Assembly (NCBI GenBank): GCA_018402765.1 | Contig: JAGYIE010000002.1 | Location: forward strand, 1-64,000 | Origin: Vicingaceae bacterium | GTDB lineage: Bacteria; Bacteroidota; Bacteroidia; Flavobacteriales_E; Vicingaceae | Direction: 5' to 3' | Length of the DNA stretch: 64,000 bases | Shown here: piece after piece, positions 46,578 through 56,526 of the stretch | Layout: each line of letters opens with the position of its first letter | Position numbering within the stretch: position 1 is the first letter of the stretch | Made by a program: the position numbers and the translations under genes | Notes under the pieces: model-generated | What the model saw: only the letters and a program-made list of their open reading frames with translations | Told to the model about the DNA's origin: nothing | Database searches by the model: none

Positions 46578-49500
46578 ATGAAACGACTATTAGCGCTCTG
46601 CTTATCGCTAGTGATAAGCACAACATTGTTTGCACAACACCCACACAATCATTTTTCAGGACCTACTAATTGTATTTCGTCCCCTATTCCATTGGATGTG
46701 TTACAACCTGACGGAAAAACAGTAACTGTGGTCAGTAAAGGAAATATGAATCATTACTGGACAGAAACTACTGATGGTTACACAGTAATAACAGTAAATG
46801 ATGCATTTGAATATGCAACAAAAGTTGGCAACGATCTAGTTAGCACAGGGATACTGGCTCACAATCCACAAGATCGAATTCCCGGAGAAATGGCTTTAGT
46901 TAGCGCAATTTCAAAATCTTTACAACCTGCGGTCAGAAATTTAAAAAATACGCCTTTAAATTATGCGCCAAATGGTAGTAAAACGTATCCAACAACAGGA
47001 AATATTCGCGTATTAGCTCTGTTAATCGACTTTCCAGACTTACCAAGTATATATACCGTAGCAGACCTACAAAGCTTATTAACTAACCCCAATCATAGAA
47101 GTGGAGATGGTAGTTTTAAAAGTTTTTATACCGACGCTTCTTTCAACCAGTTAACGATTACTGTAGATGTAATGGGATGGTACCGAGCACAAAATAATTA
47201 TGCATATTATAGTGACAGTGCAGGAACAGCAAGAGCTGCCAAATTAGTAAGAGAAGCGGTAGATGCTGCAGAAACTGCAGGGGCAAATTTTGCTAACTAC
47301 GACAACGATAATGATGGAGATGTAGATGGTATATTAGTCGTTCACTCAGGACCAGGAGCTGAAACAGGAATTCCAAACAGGAATAGACACATTTGGTCAC
47401 ACAGATGGGTAATGAATGGAGGATCAAGTGTTCCAGGTGGAGGATCGGTTACCTATGACGGTAAATTTATCAATGATTACATGATTAATCCTGAGACAAG
47501 AGGAACACTAACTAACCCTCGACTCGTTGGTATAGGTGTATTCTGTCATGAGTTTGGTCATAATTTAGGCTTACCAGATTTATATGACACAGATGCAAGT
47601 AATGGTGATTCTGAAGGCATTGGAAACTGGGGAGTAATGGCAGGCGGAACTTGGCTAGGTGGAGAACACCGCCCAGGAGGATTCTGCGCTTGGTCCAAAG
47701 AAGATTTAGGGTGGATTACACCAACAGCACTAACAACAACATCAACAGGTACTTTTTCTCTAAAAGCAGCAAGTACAGTACAAAATGACATTATTAAAAT
47801 AACTACATCAGAACCAACAGAATACTTCCTACTAGAGAATAGACAAAAAATCGGACGAGATCTAGAACTACCAGGGCATGGTTTAGCCATTTGGCATATT
47901 AACACAACTAAAACAAACTCATTCGGTAACCGAGTAAATGGCGATGAAACTCTTAAAGGTGTTGACCTTGAAGAGGCCGATGGATTGGCAGATTTAGACA
48001 ATGAAGTGAATAGAGGTGACGGTGGAGATTTGTTTCCCGGAACTACTAACAAAACAGACTTCAACAATACATCTAACCCAAACTCTCAACTTTACAATAC
48101 AACCAATTCAGGATTAGCAGTTAGAAACATTACGGAGCGAGGAGACTCAATTGTTTTTACCTTAGGTGCTGCTGCAGCTACTTGCTCAGGATTAACAACT
48201 TTAACTACCCCATCAGGGGCTTTTGACGATGGAAGCGGCATGATGGCCAACTATGACAATAATCAAAATTGTACTTGGCTGATCCAGCCTACCGCAGCAA
48301 CTTCAATTACACTAAATTTTAACAATTTTTCTACTGAAACCTCAAATGATGAAGTAAAGGTTTACGATGGAAACTCTTCTTCGGCAACACTATTAGGTAC
48401 TTTCAGCGGTCTAAATCAAACTATCCCTGCAATTACCTCAACAGGTGGTGCTTTGTTTATTGAATTCACTACAAACAGCTCAATAACTGAAGCAGGGTGG
48501 GATGTAAGTTATACATCTGTAACTCCTCCAACAGCTACTTGCTCTGGGTTAACAACATTAACTGCTGCATCGGGCACTTTTGAAGATGGAAGCTCTATTA
48601 ATGATTACACCAATAATCTATCATGTACTTGGTTAATCCAACCTTCAGGAGCCACTTCGATTACATTAAATTTCTCTTCATTTAATACAGCACCAAATGA
48701 TGTTGTTAATGTATATGATGGCTCTTCAGCATCAGCGAATCTAATTGGAACTTATAGCGGACTAAACCAATTTCCAGCTCCAATAATATCGACAGGTGGA
48801 TCTTTATTTTTAGAATTTATTACCAATAGTTCTATTACTGAATCAGGATGGGATGCCAACTACACCTCAACTAGTCCTCCTACAGCTACATGCTCAGGAC
48901 TAACTACATTAACAGCAGCTACAGGATCTTTTGATGATGGAAGCGCAACTGCTAATTATACGGATAACTTGTCATGCAGATGGTTGATACAACCGACGGC
49001 GGCAACAACGGTAACATTAAATTTTTCTGCATTCAATACAGAAACCACAAATGACATTGTAAACATATATGACGGAAACACTACATCAGCAACATTATTA
49101 GGAACATTTAGCGGAACTGCAATCCCAAGTGCCATTACTTCTACTGGAGGTAGAATGCTAGTTGAATTTATAACAAATGGCAGCATAAATAACTCAGGAT
49201 GGGACGCAAGTTATACATCTACAGTAGCAAGTACTCCTCCAACATGTTCAGGATTAACGACATTTACTGCGGCCACAGGGTTTTTTGATGATGGAAGTGG
49301 CCCTTCTGCTAATTATGGCGATAACTCAAGTTGCACCTGGCTAATACAACCCACGGGGGCAACAAGTATATCACTTACTTTTCCATTATTTTTTACAGAA
49401 GCTACTAATGATGTAGTTAATGTATATGATGGAGCTTCTAATGCCGCTACACTTTTAGGAAGTTATAGTGGAACCACGGCACCACCAACTATTAACTCTA

Positions 49501-52500
49501 GCGGCGGTTCTTTATTTCTAGAATTTATTACCAACGGAAGTATTGTAAATGCAGGATGGGATGCATTTTATACTTCAACGGGAAGCACTCCTACTTGCAG
49601 CGGATTAACTACAATAACAACCCCGACAGGCTCATTCAATGATGGAAGTGGATTAAGCAACTACAGTAATAACCTAGCTTGCACATGGTTAATACAGCCT
49701 GCAGGTGCTACAAATATTAATGCAAACTTCACAACGCTACTTACAGAGCTTAATAATGACATCGTTAATGTATACGATGGAGCTTCGAATACTGCACCAC
49801 TAATTGGCAGTTACAGCGGATCAACTTTACCTCCTGCATTTAATGCGAATAGTGGTAGTATGTTTATTGAATTTATAACGAACGGATCGGTAGTTAACCA
49901 GGGTTGGGCAATAAATTACAGTGCAACAACTGCCCCACCCGTGCCATGCAATGGAACAACTACGCTGACAGCAAATTCAGGAACATTTTCAGATGGAAGC
50001 GGATCTGCAAACTATATAAATAATACCAACTGCTCTTGGTTAATACTGCCAACAAATGGACAAAATATAGTACTTAGCTTTACAAGCTTTGATACCGAAA
50101 ATAACTTTGACTTTGTGACAATTTTTGACGGACCAAACGTAACATCCCCAGTATTGGGAAATTATTCAGGAAGCGGTATTCCTGCTTCTGTAACGAGCAC
50201 AGGCCCTAGCATGTTCGTACAATTTACCTCTGATGCCACTATAGTCAGTCAAGGATGGGATGCCAGTTATACTACTACCACAACAGGTTCAACCGGATGT
50301 TCAGGACTAACGACACTAACTGCTCCAACAGGAACAGTTAGTGATGGAAGTGGAACAGCAAACTACTCTAATAATCTCTCATGCACTTGGTTAATTCAGC
50401 CAGCAGGTGCAACTAGTATAACAGCAAATTTTAACAGTCTATTAACTGAAGTAAATAACGATCAAGTAATTATTTACGACGGCCCTAATAACGCAAGTCC
50501 AGTCTTAGGAACTTACAGTGGCACAACTACTCCTGCAGGAACAATAATTAGCACTACAGGAGCAATGTTCATTGAATTTGTAACTAATGCTTCTGTAGTA
50601 GACCAAGGATGGGAAATAGCATGGACAGCTGCTACTCCTCCAGGTGGCCCTTGCAGTGGCATAACAAATCTTACTTCGAATAATGGTTCATTCTCTGACG
50701 GAAGTGGAACAAATAATTATGCTGATAATAGCAATTGTGAATGGTTAATACAGCCAGCAAATGGACAGCCGATTACCTTAAACTTTACTGCATTTGATAT
50801 AGAGATAGGATTTGATCTAGTAAGTGTATACGATGGAAATTCTACTGCATCCCCCCTTTTAGGAAGCTTCTCAGGAAATATTATCCCTTCTAGTCTTACC
50901 AGTACTGGAGGTAACATGTTTGTTCAATTTACTTCTGATGCATCAATAAATGGTCCAGGTTGGGATGCAAATTACACTACCCCAACAAGCTCTAATTTCT
51001 GCACAGGAACACAAACATTTACAGCCACATCAGGTACATTTTCTGATGGAAGTGGGTCAAACAATTATGGCCCTAATTCAGACTGTAACTGGTTAATTCA
51101 GCCTACAAGTGCAACTTCAATTACACTTACATTAAGCAACTTTGATACAGAAACAGGAAATGATGTTGTTACCGTTTATGATGGACCTACCAATACGTCT
51201 CCGATATTAGGAACATATTCAGGAGCAATTTCAAGTATCCCAATAGTAAGTTCGACAGGAGGAAGCATGCTTGTTAACTTTACTACTAATGGAACTGCCG
51301 AACAAAGTGGTTGGGATGCAGCATATACTACAACAACTTCAAACCCATCAATTACACTAAATCCTGATACCTTATTTTTGGCTGCTGCTGCTGGGTCAAA
51401 TGGTGCATTCAACATAAGTGCAACTACCTCGTGGACCATTTCTGATGATGCAAATTGGTTAGTAACAGCAATAGTAAATGGAACAGGAAGTTCTGCATCA
51501 GGAGCTTTAGCTATATCTGCAAATACAGGATCAACAAGAATTGCAAAAGTATTTTGTACAGCTCCAAGTGGAGCATATGATTCAATGATCGTTGTTCAAG
51601 CGGGTCAAAATCCAACTACCTTAAGTGTTAGTCCGCGAAATATCTCATTAGCAGCACCTGCAAATAGTAACGCTATTATTACAGTTGCTTCTAATGGATT
51701 TTGGTCAACTACACCTTCAGCAACATGGTTAACAGTAACTCCTTCCTCAGGAAATGGTAATGGTACTGCTACTATTGAAGCCAACACGGCAAACTCAGGT
51801 CCTACGAGAAATGCGATTGTCGTTTTTGAAGACTTTACCCAAACCATCAGAGATACTGCATTCGTAACACAAGATGCAGCCGGTCCGTTTATAGATTTAG
51901 ACAATGGCCCACTTACTTTAGCTTTTGCAAATGGTAGTACAGGAACAATTAATTTGTCATCATCAATTAATTGGACTGTAAACAACACTGCAACATGGCT
52001 ATCTATTACCCCTATAAGCGGAAATAATAATGGAACATTAACAGCAACAACTTTATCTGATAACACTACTGGGGTAAACAGGAGTACCTGGATTTATGCC
52101 GGAAATGGAACAATATCTGACTCTATTGAAGTAATTCAACAAAGTGGAACTTTCCCTAATTTGAGTTTATCAAAAACTGTGATTACATTATCTCCTGCAA
52201 CCGGTAGTAACGATAATTTTGATGTGCTATCTAATGTTGATTGGTCTTTTGTAGGAATCCCGACTTGGTTATCATTAAACCCTATTAGTGGGATTAATAA
52301 CTCTACCGCAATAGTAACAGCGAATTCAGCAAATAACTCTGGCAGTACTAGGTCAGCGACTATTACTGCATCGTCCACCAATTCCGGCATCACACCTAAA
52401 ACGATTATAATTAATCAACTAGATGGCTCTTCACCTTACTTAGGAACCTCAGTCGATACCATTGTGTTGTCTCAATTCCAAGGAAGTACTAACACTTTTG

Positions 52501-53258
52501 ATGTACTAGCTAATGTTACTTGGACTGCTCAGGAAGGTTTAAACTGGCTATTAATGGGCCCTACAAGTGGAATAAATGATGGTACAATAACGGTACAAGC
52601 AAGTAGTGCAAACTTATCTACTTCATCACGAAGTGGGGACATTACAATTAGCTCTGCAGGATTGCCTTCTAAAATTGTTCATGTTATTCAAGAGCCAACT
52701 ACACCTAATTTAAGTGTTAGCAGAACAGATCTATTTTTAGCCGGTGTAACAAATAGTACATCAAGCTTTAGTGTCCTAGGAAATACTCCGAATTGGACAA
52801 TTAGTAATAGCTCGTCGTGGTTAACGATAACTCCGAATACAGGATCATTTACTAAGCAGGTAGTTGTTACAGCTAATGCTGATAATACAGGAGCCCCAAG
52901 AAAAGATACACTATATATTAGTGCAAGTGGAGCAGCTACAAGAATAGTAATCGTGACACAAGATAGTATGAGCACTATAGGTGTAAATGAAGTTCTTTTA
53001 AGTAGCAATTTGAGTGTATACCCTAACCCAACCCTTGGAATGGTCAAACTAACGATTGATGAAAGCCTAAATATTAATGACTATACTATTGGAATTACGA
53101 ATATGCTTGGAGCGGGAGTAAATATTACCTCTACCAGCATCGCATCTAATATGGTGGTGCTAGACCTAAAAGGAAATGTCAGTGGCATTTACTTCCTAAC
53201 AATTGATAATGGAAAGGATCGAGTTGTTAAAAAGATTTCACTAATTGAATCATTTTAA
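46578..53258 (+). CDS. Giant T9SS-exported M6-family metalloprotease with CUB and BACON repeats
   Basis: A 2226-residue secreted multidomain protein. Signal peptide 1-19 (ending TTLFA); propeptide-like region to about 115; M6 (immune inhibitor A type) peptidase about 120-530 with the zinc motif HEFGHNLGLPDLYD (His324, Glu325, His328). Then nine CUB-like repeats of about 115 residues from Cys536 to about 1590, each with two Cys, DGSG, a C-x-WLIQP motif and a YDG motif. Six BACON-like repeats follow (about 1591-2130) with paired W and WL positions and ending VTQD. The T9SS type A sorting domain is 2143-2226 (LSVYPNPTLGMVKL, ending VVKKISLIESF). It is likely displayed or released at the surface to bind and degrade proteins or glycans. 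A single gene with its own terminator. Confidence 0.93.
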   Translation: MKRLLALCLSLVISTTLFAQHPHNHFSGPTNCISSPIPLDVLQPDGKTVTVVSKGNMNHYWTETTDGYTVITVNDAFEYATKVGNDLVSTGILAHNPQDRIPGEMALVSAISKSLQPAVRNLKNTPLNYAPNGSKTYPTTGNIRVLALLIDFPDLPSIYTVADLQSLLTNPNHRSGDGSFKSFYTDASFNQLTITVDVMGWYRAQNNYAYYSDSAGTARAAKLVREAVDAAETAGANFANYDNDNDGDVDGILVVHSGPGAETGIPNRNRHIWSHRWVMNGGSSVPGGGSVTYDGKFINDYMINPETRGTLTNPRLVGIGVFCHEFGHNLGLPDLYDTDASNGDSEGIGNWGVMAGGTWLGGEHRPGGFCAWSKEDLGWITPTALTTTSTGTFSLKAASTVQNDIIKITTSEPTEYFLLENRQKIGRDLELPGHGLAIWHINTTKTNSFGNRVNGDETLKGVDLEEADGLADLDNEVNRGDGGDLFPGTTNKTDFNNTSNPNSQLYNTTNSGLAVRNITERGDSIVFTLGAAAATCSGLTTLTTPSGAFDDGSGMMANYDNNQNCTWLIQPTAATSITLNFNNFSTETSNDEVKVYDGNSSSATLLGTFSGLNQTIPAITSTGGALFIEFTTNSSITEAGWDVSYTSVTPPTATCSGLTTLTAASGTFEDGSSINDYTNNLSCTWLIQPSGATSITLNFSSFNTAPNDVVNVYDGSSASANLIGTYSGLNQFPAPIISTGGSLFLEFITNSSITESGWDANYTSTSPPTATCSGLTTLTAATGSFDDGSATANYTDNLSCRWLIQPTAATTVTLNFSAFNTETTNDIVNIYDGNTTSATLLGTFSGTAIPSAITSTGGRMLVEFITNGSINNSGWDASYTSTVASTPPTCSGLTTFTAATGFFDDGSGPSANYGDNSSCTWLIQPTGATSISLTFPLFFTEATNDVVNVYDGASNAATLLGSYSGTTAPPTINSSGGSLFLEFITNGSIVNAGWDAFYTSTGSTPTCSGLTTITTPTGSFNDGSGLSNYSNNLACTWLIQPAGATNINANFTTLLTELNNDIVNVYDGASNTAPLIGSYSGSTLPPAFNANSGSMFIEFITNGSVVNQGWAINYSATTAPPVPCNGTTTLTANSGTFSDGSGSANYINNTNCSWLILPTNGQNIVLSFTSFDTENNFDFVTIFDGPNVTSPVLGNYSGSGIPASVTSTGPSMFVQFTSDATIVSQGWDASYTTTTTGSTGCSGLTTLTAPTGTVSDGSGTANYSNNLSCTWLIQPAGATSITANFNSLLTEVNNDQVIIYDGPNNASPVLGTYSGTTTPAGTIISTTGAMFIEFVTNASVVDQGWEIAWTAATPPGGPCSGITNLTSNNGSFSDGSGTNNYADNSNCEWLIQPANGQPITLNFTAFDIEIGFDLVSVYDGNSTASPLLGSFSGNIIPSSLTSTGGNMFVQFTSDASINGPGWDANYTTPTSSNFCTGTQTFTATSGTFSDGSGSNNYGPNSDCNWLIQPTSATSITLTLSNFDTETGNDVVTVYDGPTNTSPILGTYSGAISSIPIVSSTGGSMLVNFTTNGTAEQSGWDAAYTTTTSNPSITLNPDTLFLAAAAGSNGAFNISATTSWTISDDANWLVTAIVNGTGSSASGALAISANTGSTRIAKVFCTAPSGAYDSMIVVQAGQNPTTLSVSPRNISLAAPANSNAIITVASNGFWSTTPSATWLTVTPSSGNGNGTATIEANTANSGPTRNAIVVFEDFTQTIRDTAFVTQDAAGPFIDLDNGPLTLAFANGSTGTINLSSSINWTVNNTATWLSITPISGNNNGTLTATTLSDNTTGVNRSTWIYAGNGTISDSIEVIQQSGTFPNLSLSKTVITLSPATGSNDNFDVLSNVDWSFVGIPTWLSLNPISGINNSTAIVTANSANNSGSTRSATITASSTNSGITPKTIIINQLDGSSPYLGTSVDTIVLSQFQGSTNTFDVLANVTWTAQEGLNWLLMGPTSGINDGTITVQASSANLSTSSRSGDITISSAGLPSKIVHVIQEPTTPNLSVSRTDLFLAGVTNSTSSFSVLGNTPNWTISNSSSWLTITPNTGSFTKQVVVTANADNTGAPRKDTLYISASGAATRIVIVTQDSMSTIGVNEVLLSSNLSVYPNPTLGMVKLTIDESLNINDYTIGITNMLGAGVNITSTSIASNMVVLDLKGNVSGIYFLTIDNGKDRVVKKISLIESF
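48183..51345 (+). repeat. Nine tandem CUB-like repeats in the metalloprotease gene
   Basis: Nine units of about 350 bp each begin with a variant of CSGLTTLTA and contain C-x-WLIQP and YDG. The third position of codons varies widely between units, so the array is old, but short identical stretches remain that could recombine. Confidence 0.9.
51346..52968 (+). repeat. Six tandem BACON-like repeats in the metalloprotease gene
   Basis: Six units of about 270 bp, each with a starting strand (LSVS..., NLSLS..., NLSVS...), W-(x)n-WL-(x)-P-x-SG, a strand with a conserved Asn and Arg, and a final V-x-Q. BACON domains are carbohydrate- or mucin-associated in Bacteroidota; binding was not shown for all. 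Confidence 0.82.
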
Positions 53259-53276
53259 CATAAAGTTGATAAGAGT

Positions 53277-53312
53277 AAAAAGCCGTTTAGATAAATTTCT
53301 AAACGGCTTTTT
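53277..53312. terminator. Bidirectional terminator
   Basis: A perfect 15-bp stem (AAAAAGCCGTTTAGA with TCTAAACGGCTTTTT) and a six-base loop between convergent genes ending at 53258 and 53352. Confidence 0.93.
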
Positions 53313-53351
53313 CATTATATTAAGACTACTATCTAACCACGAATAGTTAGT

Positions 53352-54542
53352 TTATTTACCATCATTTCTAAATGAAGGGATACCTGTAATATCCATACCT
53401 GTGATTAATAAATGTATGTCATGCGTTCCTTCATAAGTTACTACAGACTCAAGATTCATCATATGTCTCATTATTGAATATTCTCCTGTAATACCCATTC
53501 CTCCATGAATCTGGCGAGCCTCTCTTGCAATCTTTAAAGCCATATCCACATTATTTCGTTTTGCCATAGAAATCTGAGCGGTAGTAGCCTTTCCTTCTTC
53601 GCGAAGTACCCCTAATCTCCAAGTCAATAATTGAGCTTTTGTAATCTCAGTAATCATTTCTGCTAACTTCTTTTGAATTAATTGAAAAGATGCAATAGGT
53701 CTATCAAACTGAATTCTTTCCTTAGAGTAACGCAATGCTGAGTCATAACAATCCATAGCTGCACCAATTGCACCCCATGCTATACCATATCTTGCAGAAT
53801 CTAGACAACTTAAAGGAGCTCCTAAACCAGATTTCCCAGGTAATAAATTATTTTTTGGGACTTTAACGTTGTCAAAAACTAATTCACCTGTAACTGATGC
53901 TCTCAATGACCACTTATCTTTCGTTTCAGGAGTGGTAAACCCTTCCATCCCTCTTTCAACAAGCAAACCATGAATTCTCCCTGATTCATCCTTTGCCCAT
54001 ACTACAGCAACATCAGCTATAGGAGAATTTGTAATCCACATTTTTGCACCATTCAATAAATAGTGATCCCCCTGATCCTTAAAATTGGTGATCATACCGC
54101 TTGGGTTAGAACCATAATCAGGTTCGGTCAAACCAAAACATCCAATCATTTCTCCTTTAGCCAATTTTGGAAGAAATTTCATTTTTTGCTCTTCAGAACC
54201 GTATTTCCAGATTGGATACATAACTAAAGAACTTTGAACTGATGCTGCTGAACGAATACCAGAATCCACTCTCTCCAATTCTTGCATTATCAAACCATAA
54301 GTAATCTGATCAAGACCAGCACCTCCGTATTCTACCGGAATGTATGGACCAAAAGCACCGACCTCAGCTAAACCGGGAACTAAATGCCTAGGATATTCAG
54401 CTCGTTGAGCATACTCCTCAATTATTGGACTGATGTTAGCTTTTGCATATTCGCGCACTGTGTCACGAATCAATTTTTGTTCATCTGTGTAAAGCTCATC
54501 TAATTGATAATAATCGGGAGCCTGAAATCTATCTGTAGACAT
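53352..54542 (-). CDS. Acyl-CoA dehydrogenase, glutaryl-CoA dehydrogenase-like
   Basis: A 396-residue FAD enzyme oxidising an acyl-CoA thioester. Motifs: GCFGLTEPDYGSNPSGM and MWITNSPIADVAVVWAK in the flavin and substrate region, RYGIAWGAIGAAMDCYD, and the catalytic base Glu in VVTYEGTHDIHLLI. Sequence style (YYQLDELYTDEQKLIRDTVR at the start; RIHGLLVERGMEGFTTPE) is closest to glutaryl-CoA dehydrogenase, which would serve lysine or tryptophan breakdown, but an Arg that binds glutarate cannot be confirmed by eye. The start at 54542 (MSTDRFQAPDYY) is chosen over the in-frame ATG at 54593 because a promoter element overlaps the longer version. Confidence 0.92.
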   Translation of the reverse strand: MSTDRFQAPDYYQLDELYTDEQKLIRDTVREYAKANISPIIEEYAQRAEYPRHLVPGLAEVGAFGPYIPVEYGGAGLDQITYGLIMQELERVDSGIRSAASVQSSLVMYPIWKYGSEEQKMKFLPKLAKGEMIGCFGLTEPDYGSNPSGMITNFKDQGDHYLLNGAKMWITNSPIADVAVVWAKDESGRIHGLLVERGMEGFTTPETKDKWSLRASVTGELVFDNVKVPKNNLLPGKSGLGAPLSCLDSARYGIAWGAIGAAMDCYDSALRYSKERIQFDRPIASFQLIQKKLAEMITEITKAQLLTWRLGVLREEGKATTAQISMAKRNNVDMALKIAREARQIHGGMGITGEYSIMRHMMNLESVVTYEGTHDIHLLITGMDITGIPSFRNDGK

Positions 54543-54565
54543 ATGTATTTTTATTAATGACAACA

Positions 54566-54598
54566 CAAAATTAACTAATCTAAATCGATTCAATTCAA
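54566..54598 (-). promoter_or_regulatory. Promoter of the acyl-CoA dehydrogenase gene
   Basis: On the minus strand TAATTTTG (54566-54573) matches TAnnTTTG and a TTG lies 22 bp upstream (54596-54598). It ends 23 bases before the ATG at 54542. Confidence 0.6.
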
Positions 54599-54650
54599 CT
54601 TTTGTTAATGAATAACACTTTAAGGTATTGAGCGGTTCAATTTATCCGCT

Positions 54651-54658
54651 TATTTTTG
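54651..54658 (+). promoter_or_regulatory. -7 element TATTTTTG for the DUF4271 gene
   Basis: TATTTTTG matches TAnnTTTG and overlaps an in-frame TTG at 54656; the first ATG after it is at 54674. Confidence 0.55.
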
Positions 54659-54673
54659 TTTATTCATTTATAT

Positions 54674-55663
54674 ATGCAAATTCAGCTCAATCAAGATAGC
54701 ACTAATTTTTCAGTGCCTTTTATACAAGACACACAATTGGTATCAATTGATAGCAGCGATTTTAAAGATCGTATTAGAGACACCTTAAAACAAAAAAAGA
54801 AGGAATTAGAGATTCCAAATAAAATTAGGCAAGAAGCAAAAATAGTAACTTCCGTCAAGGAAGTTGTTAGCGATACCATTGACATAGATTGCACAGCAAC
54901 TTCATTTTCCTGTCAGTTTAATGATGGCTCAATTGACTATATAAAAGTAGATAGTATTGAACGATTTCTCAACTTCTCTACAACCAAGATTAACTATTAC
55001 AACAATGGGATTCCAATAGAGAAATTAAACTATACGTCTTGGCAATGGATCATACTTTTGCTAACTATCGGATTAATAGGAGCTACTCGAGCATTTAATA
55101 GAAAACGATTTAGTGAATATATTCAGGCAATTTTTAGTAGAAATGCAAGTATTCAAATTATTAGAAATGAAAAAGTTTATGGACATAGGGCGAATATATT
55201 CTTCACTACTGCATACTTTTTAACTACTAGTTTACTAGGATTGCAAATAGCAGACCTAAATGGTTTATTACCCAAAGATAGTCACTTCACATCGTTTTGG
55301 TTGATACTCGCAATTTTAACAGTAGCTTATTTTTTCAAAGCAATAATTCACAAGTTACTTGCTATTATATTATCTTTTAGTGAGCTGGCGCAGGAATATA
55401 TATTCACCATCTCACTTTACAATATAGCAGCTTTATTTATGATTTTACCAAGCACTTTAATTGCTTCTTATGGCCCTTCAGCATATAAATCTCTTAGCTT
55501 AAGTATCGCAGTAATTTTAATGGGAATATCAATTTCTGCAAGAATAATTAGAGGTGTCCAAATAGGAATCAATGGACAAATTAATTTGATCTATTTATTT
55601 TTGTATCTTTGCACCCTTGAAATTTTACCGTTAATAATTGTTTTCAAAATACTATTTAATTAG
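54674..55663 (+). CDS. DUF4271 domain-containing membrane protein
   Basis: A 329-residue protein from the ATG at 54674. The first 110 residues are soluble and Lys-rich (DRIRDTLKQKKKELEIPNK), then six or seven hydrophobic helices follow (from WQWIILLLTIGLIGATRAF to EILPLIIVFKILF). The membrane part is the DUF4271 family, found in Bacteroidota next to hemD, as here. Function unknown. An in-frame TTG at 54656 is rejected because the promoter covers it. The hemD start follows after 47 bases. Confidence 0.88.
   Translation: MQIQLNQDSTNFSVPFIQDTQLVSIDSSDFKDRIRDTLKQKKKELEIPNKIRQEAKIVTSVKEVVSDTIDIDCTATSFSCQFNDGSIDYIKVDSIERFLNFSTTKINYYNNGIPIEKLNYTSWQWIILLLTIGLIGATRAFNRKRFSEYIQAIFSRNASIQIIRNEKVYGHRANIFFTTAYFLTTSLLGLQIADLNGLLPKDSHFTSFWLILAILTVAYFFKAIIHKLLAIILSFSELAQEYIFTISLYNIAALFMILPSTLIASYGPSAYKSLSLSIAVILMGISISARIIRGVQIGINGQINLIYLFLYLCTLEILPLIIVFKILFN
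55604..55611 (+). promoter_or_regulatory. Possible internal promoter TATCTTTG before hemD
   Basis: TATCTTTG followed by CACC lies inside the end of the DUF4271 gene, 99 bp before hemD. TTTG at 55585-55588 is only 15 bp upstream, so the -33 match is imperfect. Confidence 0.4.
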
Positions 55664-55710
55664 TCTACTTACTCATTAACAATACTATATTAACTCAAAC
55701 CCGAATCCCC

Positions 55711-56457
55711 TTGAAAGTAAAAACTATTTTAGTTTCTCAGCCGAAACCAGATACTGATAAATCGCCATATTTTGACCTTTCCGAAAAATGTAAGGTAAAA
55801 ATTGATTTCAGGCCATTTATTCACGTTGAAGGCATTGCATCAAAAGATTTTAGACAAGATAAAGTCAACATTCTAGATCATACTGCAATAATATTTACGA
55901 GTAGAAATGCAGTAGATCACTTTTTTAGAATCTCTGAGGAATTAAGAGTAACAATTCCTGATACGATGAAGTACTTTTGTATTTCTGAGTCAACAGCTTA
56001 CTATTTACAGAAGTATGTTGTTTACCGTAAAAGAAAAATCTTCCATGGTCGCCAGACATTTGGTGATTTAATGGAACTGATTAAAAAACACAAAACAGAG
56101 AAATATTTGTTGCCCTGTTCTGATATTCTAAAGCCAGAGATACCTGAACTTCTAGATAAAAGTAAAGTCGATTACACCTCTGCAACATTATATCAAACAG
56201 TTTGCAGTGACCTATCAGATTTAGCAGATGTTAATTATGATGTTTTAGTATTCTTTAGTCCTGCTGGGATAAAGTCTTTATTCCAAAACTTTCCTGAATT
56301 TAAGCAAAACGATACTCGTATTGCAGTATTTGGTCCAACTACAGCGAAAGCTGCAGAAAGTGCAGGTTTGACAATTAACATCGCGGCACCTCAGCCCGAG
56401 GCCCCTTCGATGACTATGGCACTAGAGCAATACATTAAAAAGATTAACAAAAAATAA
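55711..56457 (+). CDS. hemD: Uroporphyrinogen-III synthase HemD
   Basis: Closes hydroxymethylbilane to uroporphyrinogen III in heme synthesis. The 248-residue protein has the two-domain pattern with LVSQPKPD at the start, the segment AIIFTSRNAVDHFF (about 69-82), YLLPCSDILKPEIPELL and VLVFFSPAGIKSLFQNFPEF (about 180-199), then VFGPTTAKAAESAG near the end. The family is poorly conserved, but these segments and the DUF4271 neighbour support it. The start is a TTG (TTG AAA GTA AAA); no ATG or GTG lies nearby in frame. A terminator hairpin follows. Confidence 0.9.
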   Translation: MKVKTILVSQPKPDTDKSPYFDLSEKCKVKIDFRPFIHVEGIASKDFRQDKVNILDHTAIIFTSRNAVDHFFRISEELRVTIPDTMKYFCISESTAYYLQKYVVYRKRKIFHGRQTFGDLMELIKKHKTEKYLLPCSDILKPEIPELLDKSKVDYTSATLYQTVCSDLSDLADVNYDVLVFFSPAGIKSLFQNFPEFKQNDTRIAVFGPTTAKAAESAGLTINIAAPQPEAPSMTMALEQYIKKINKK

Positions 56458-56479
56458 TTTAGTCAATATTAAATTCAAA

Positions 56480-56511
56480 AGAGGCAGGTGCAACACTTGC
56501 CTCTTTTTTTG
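56480..56511 (+). terminator. Terminator between hemD and rnpA
   Basis: AGAGGCAGGTG pairs with CACTTGCCTCT (one G-U pair) around CAA, followed by seven T residues. It also covers the first in-frame codon of a longer rnpA frame. Confidence 0.82.
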
Positions 56512-56526
56512 TTTCTTTACAGTAAT

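Noticed and set aside
47558-48067. A 169-codon minus-strand frame within the metalloprotease gene
   Set aside because: It is antisense to the peptidase domain, with the biased composition expected of a shadow frame and no recognisable motif.
51605-52066. A 153-codon minus-strand frame within the BACON region
   Set aside because: Same reason; several similar frames appear opposite the Thr/Ser/Asn-rich repeats.
48183-52968. Regular repeats considered as a CRISPR array or satellite
   Set aside because: Units are 270-350 bp, in frame, diverged at synonymous sites and match protein domains.
54543-54593. Upstream ATG extending the acyl-CoA dehydrogenase by 17 residues
   Set aside because: A promoter match on the same strand lies within it; the extension is hydrophobic and unlike the family.
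56488-56526. Upstream ATG extending rnpA by 13 residues
   Set aside because: It lies within the hemD terminator hairpin.
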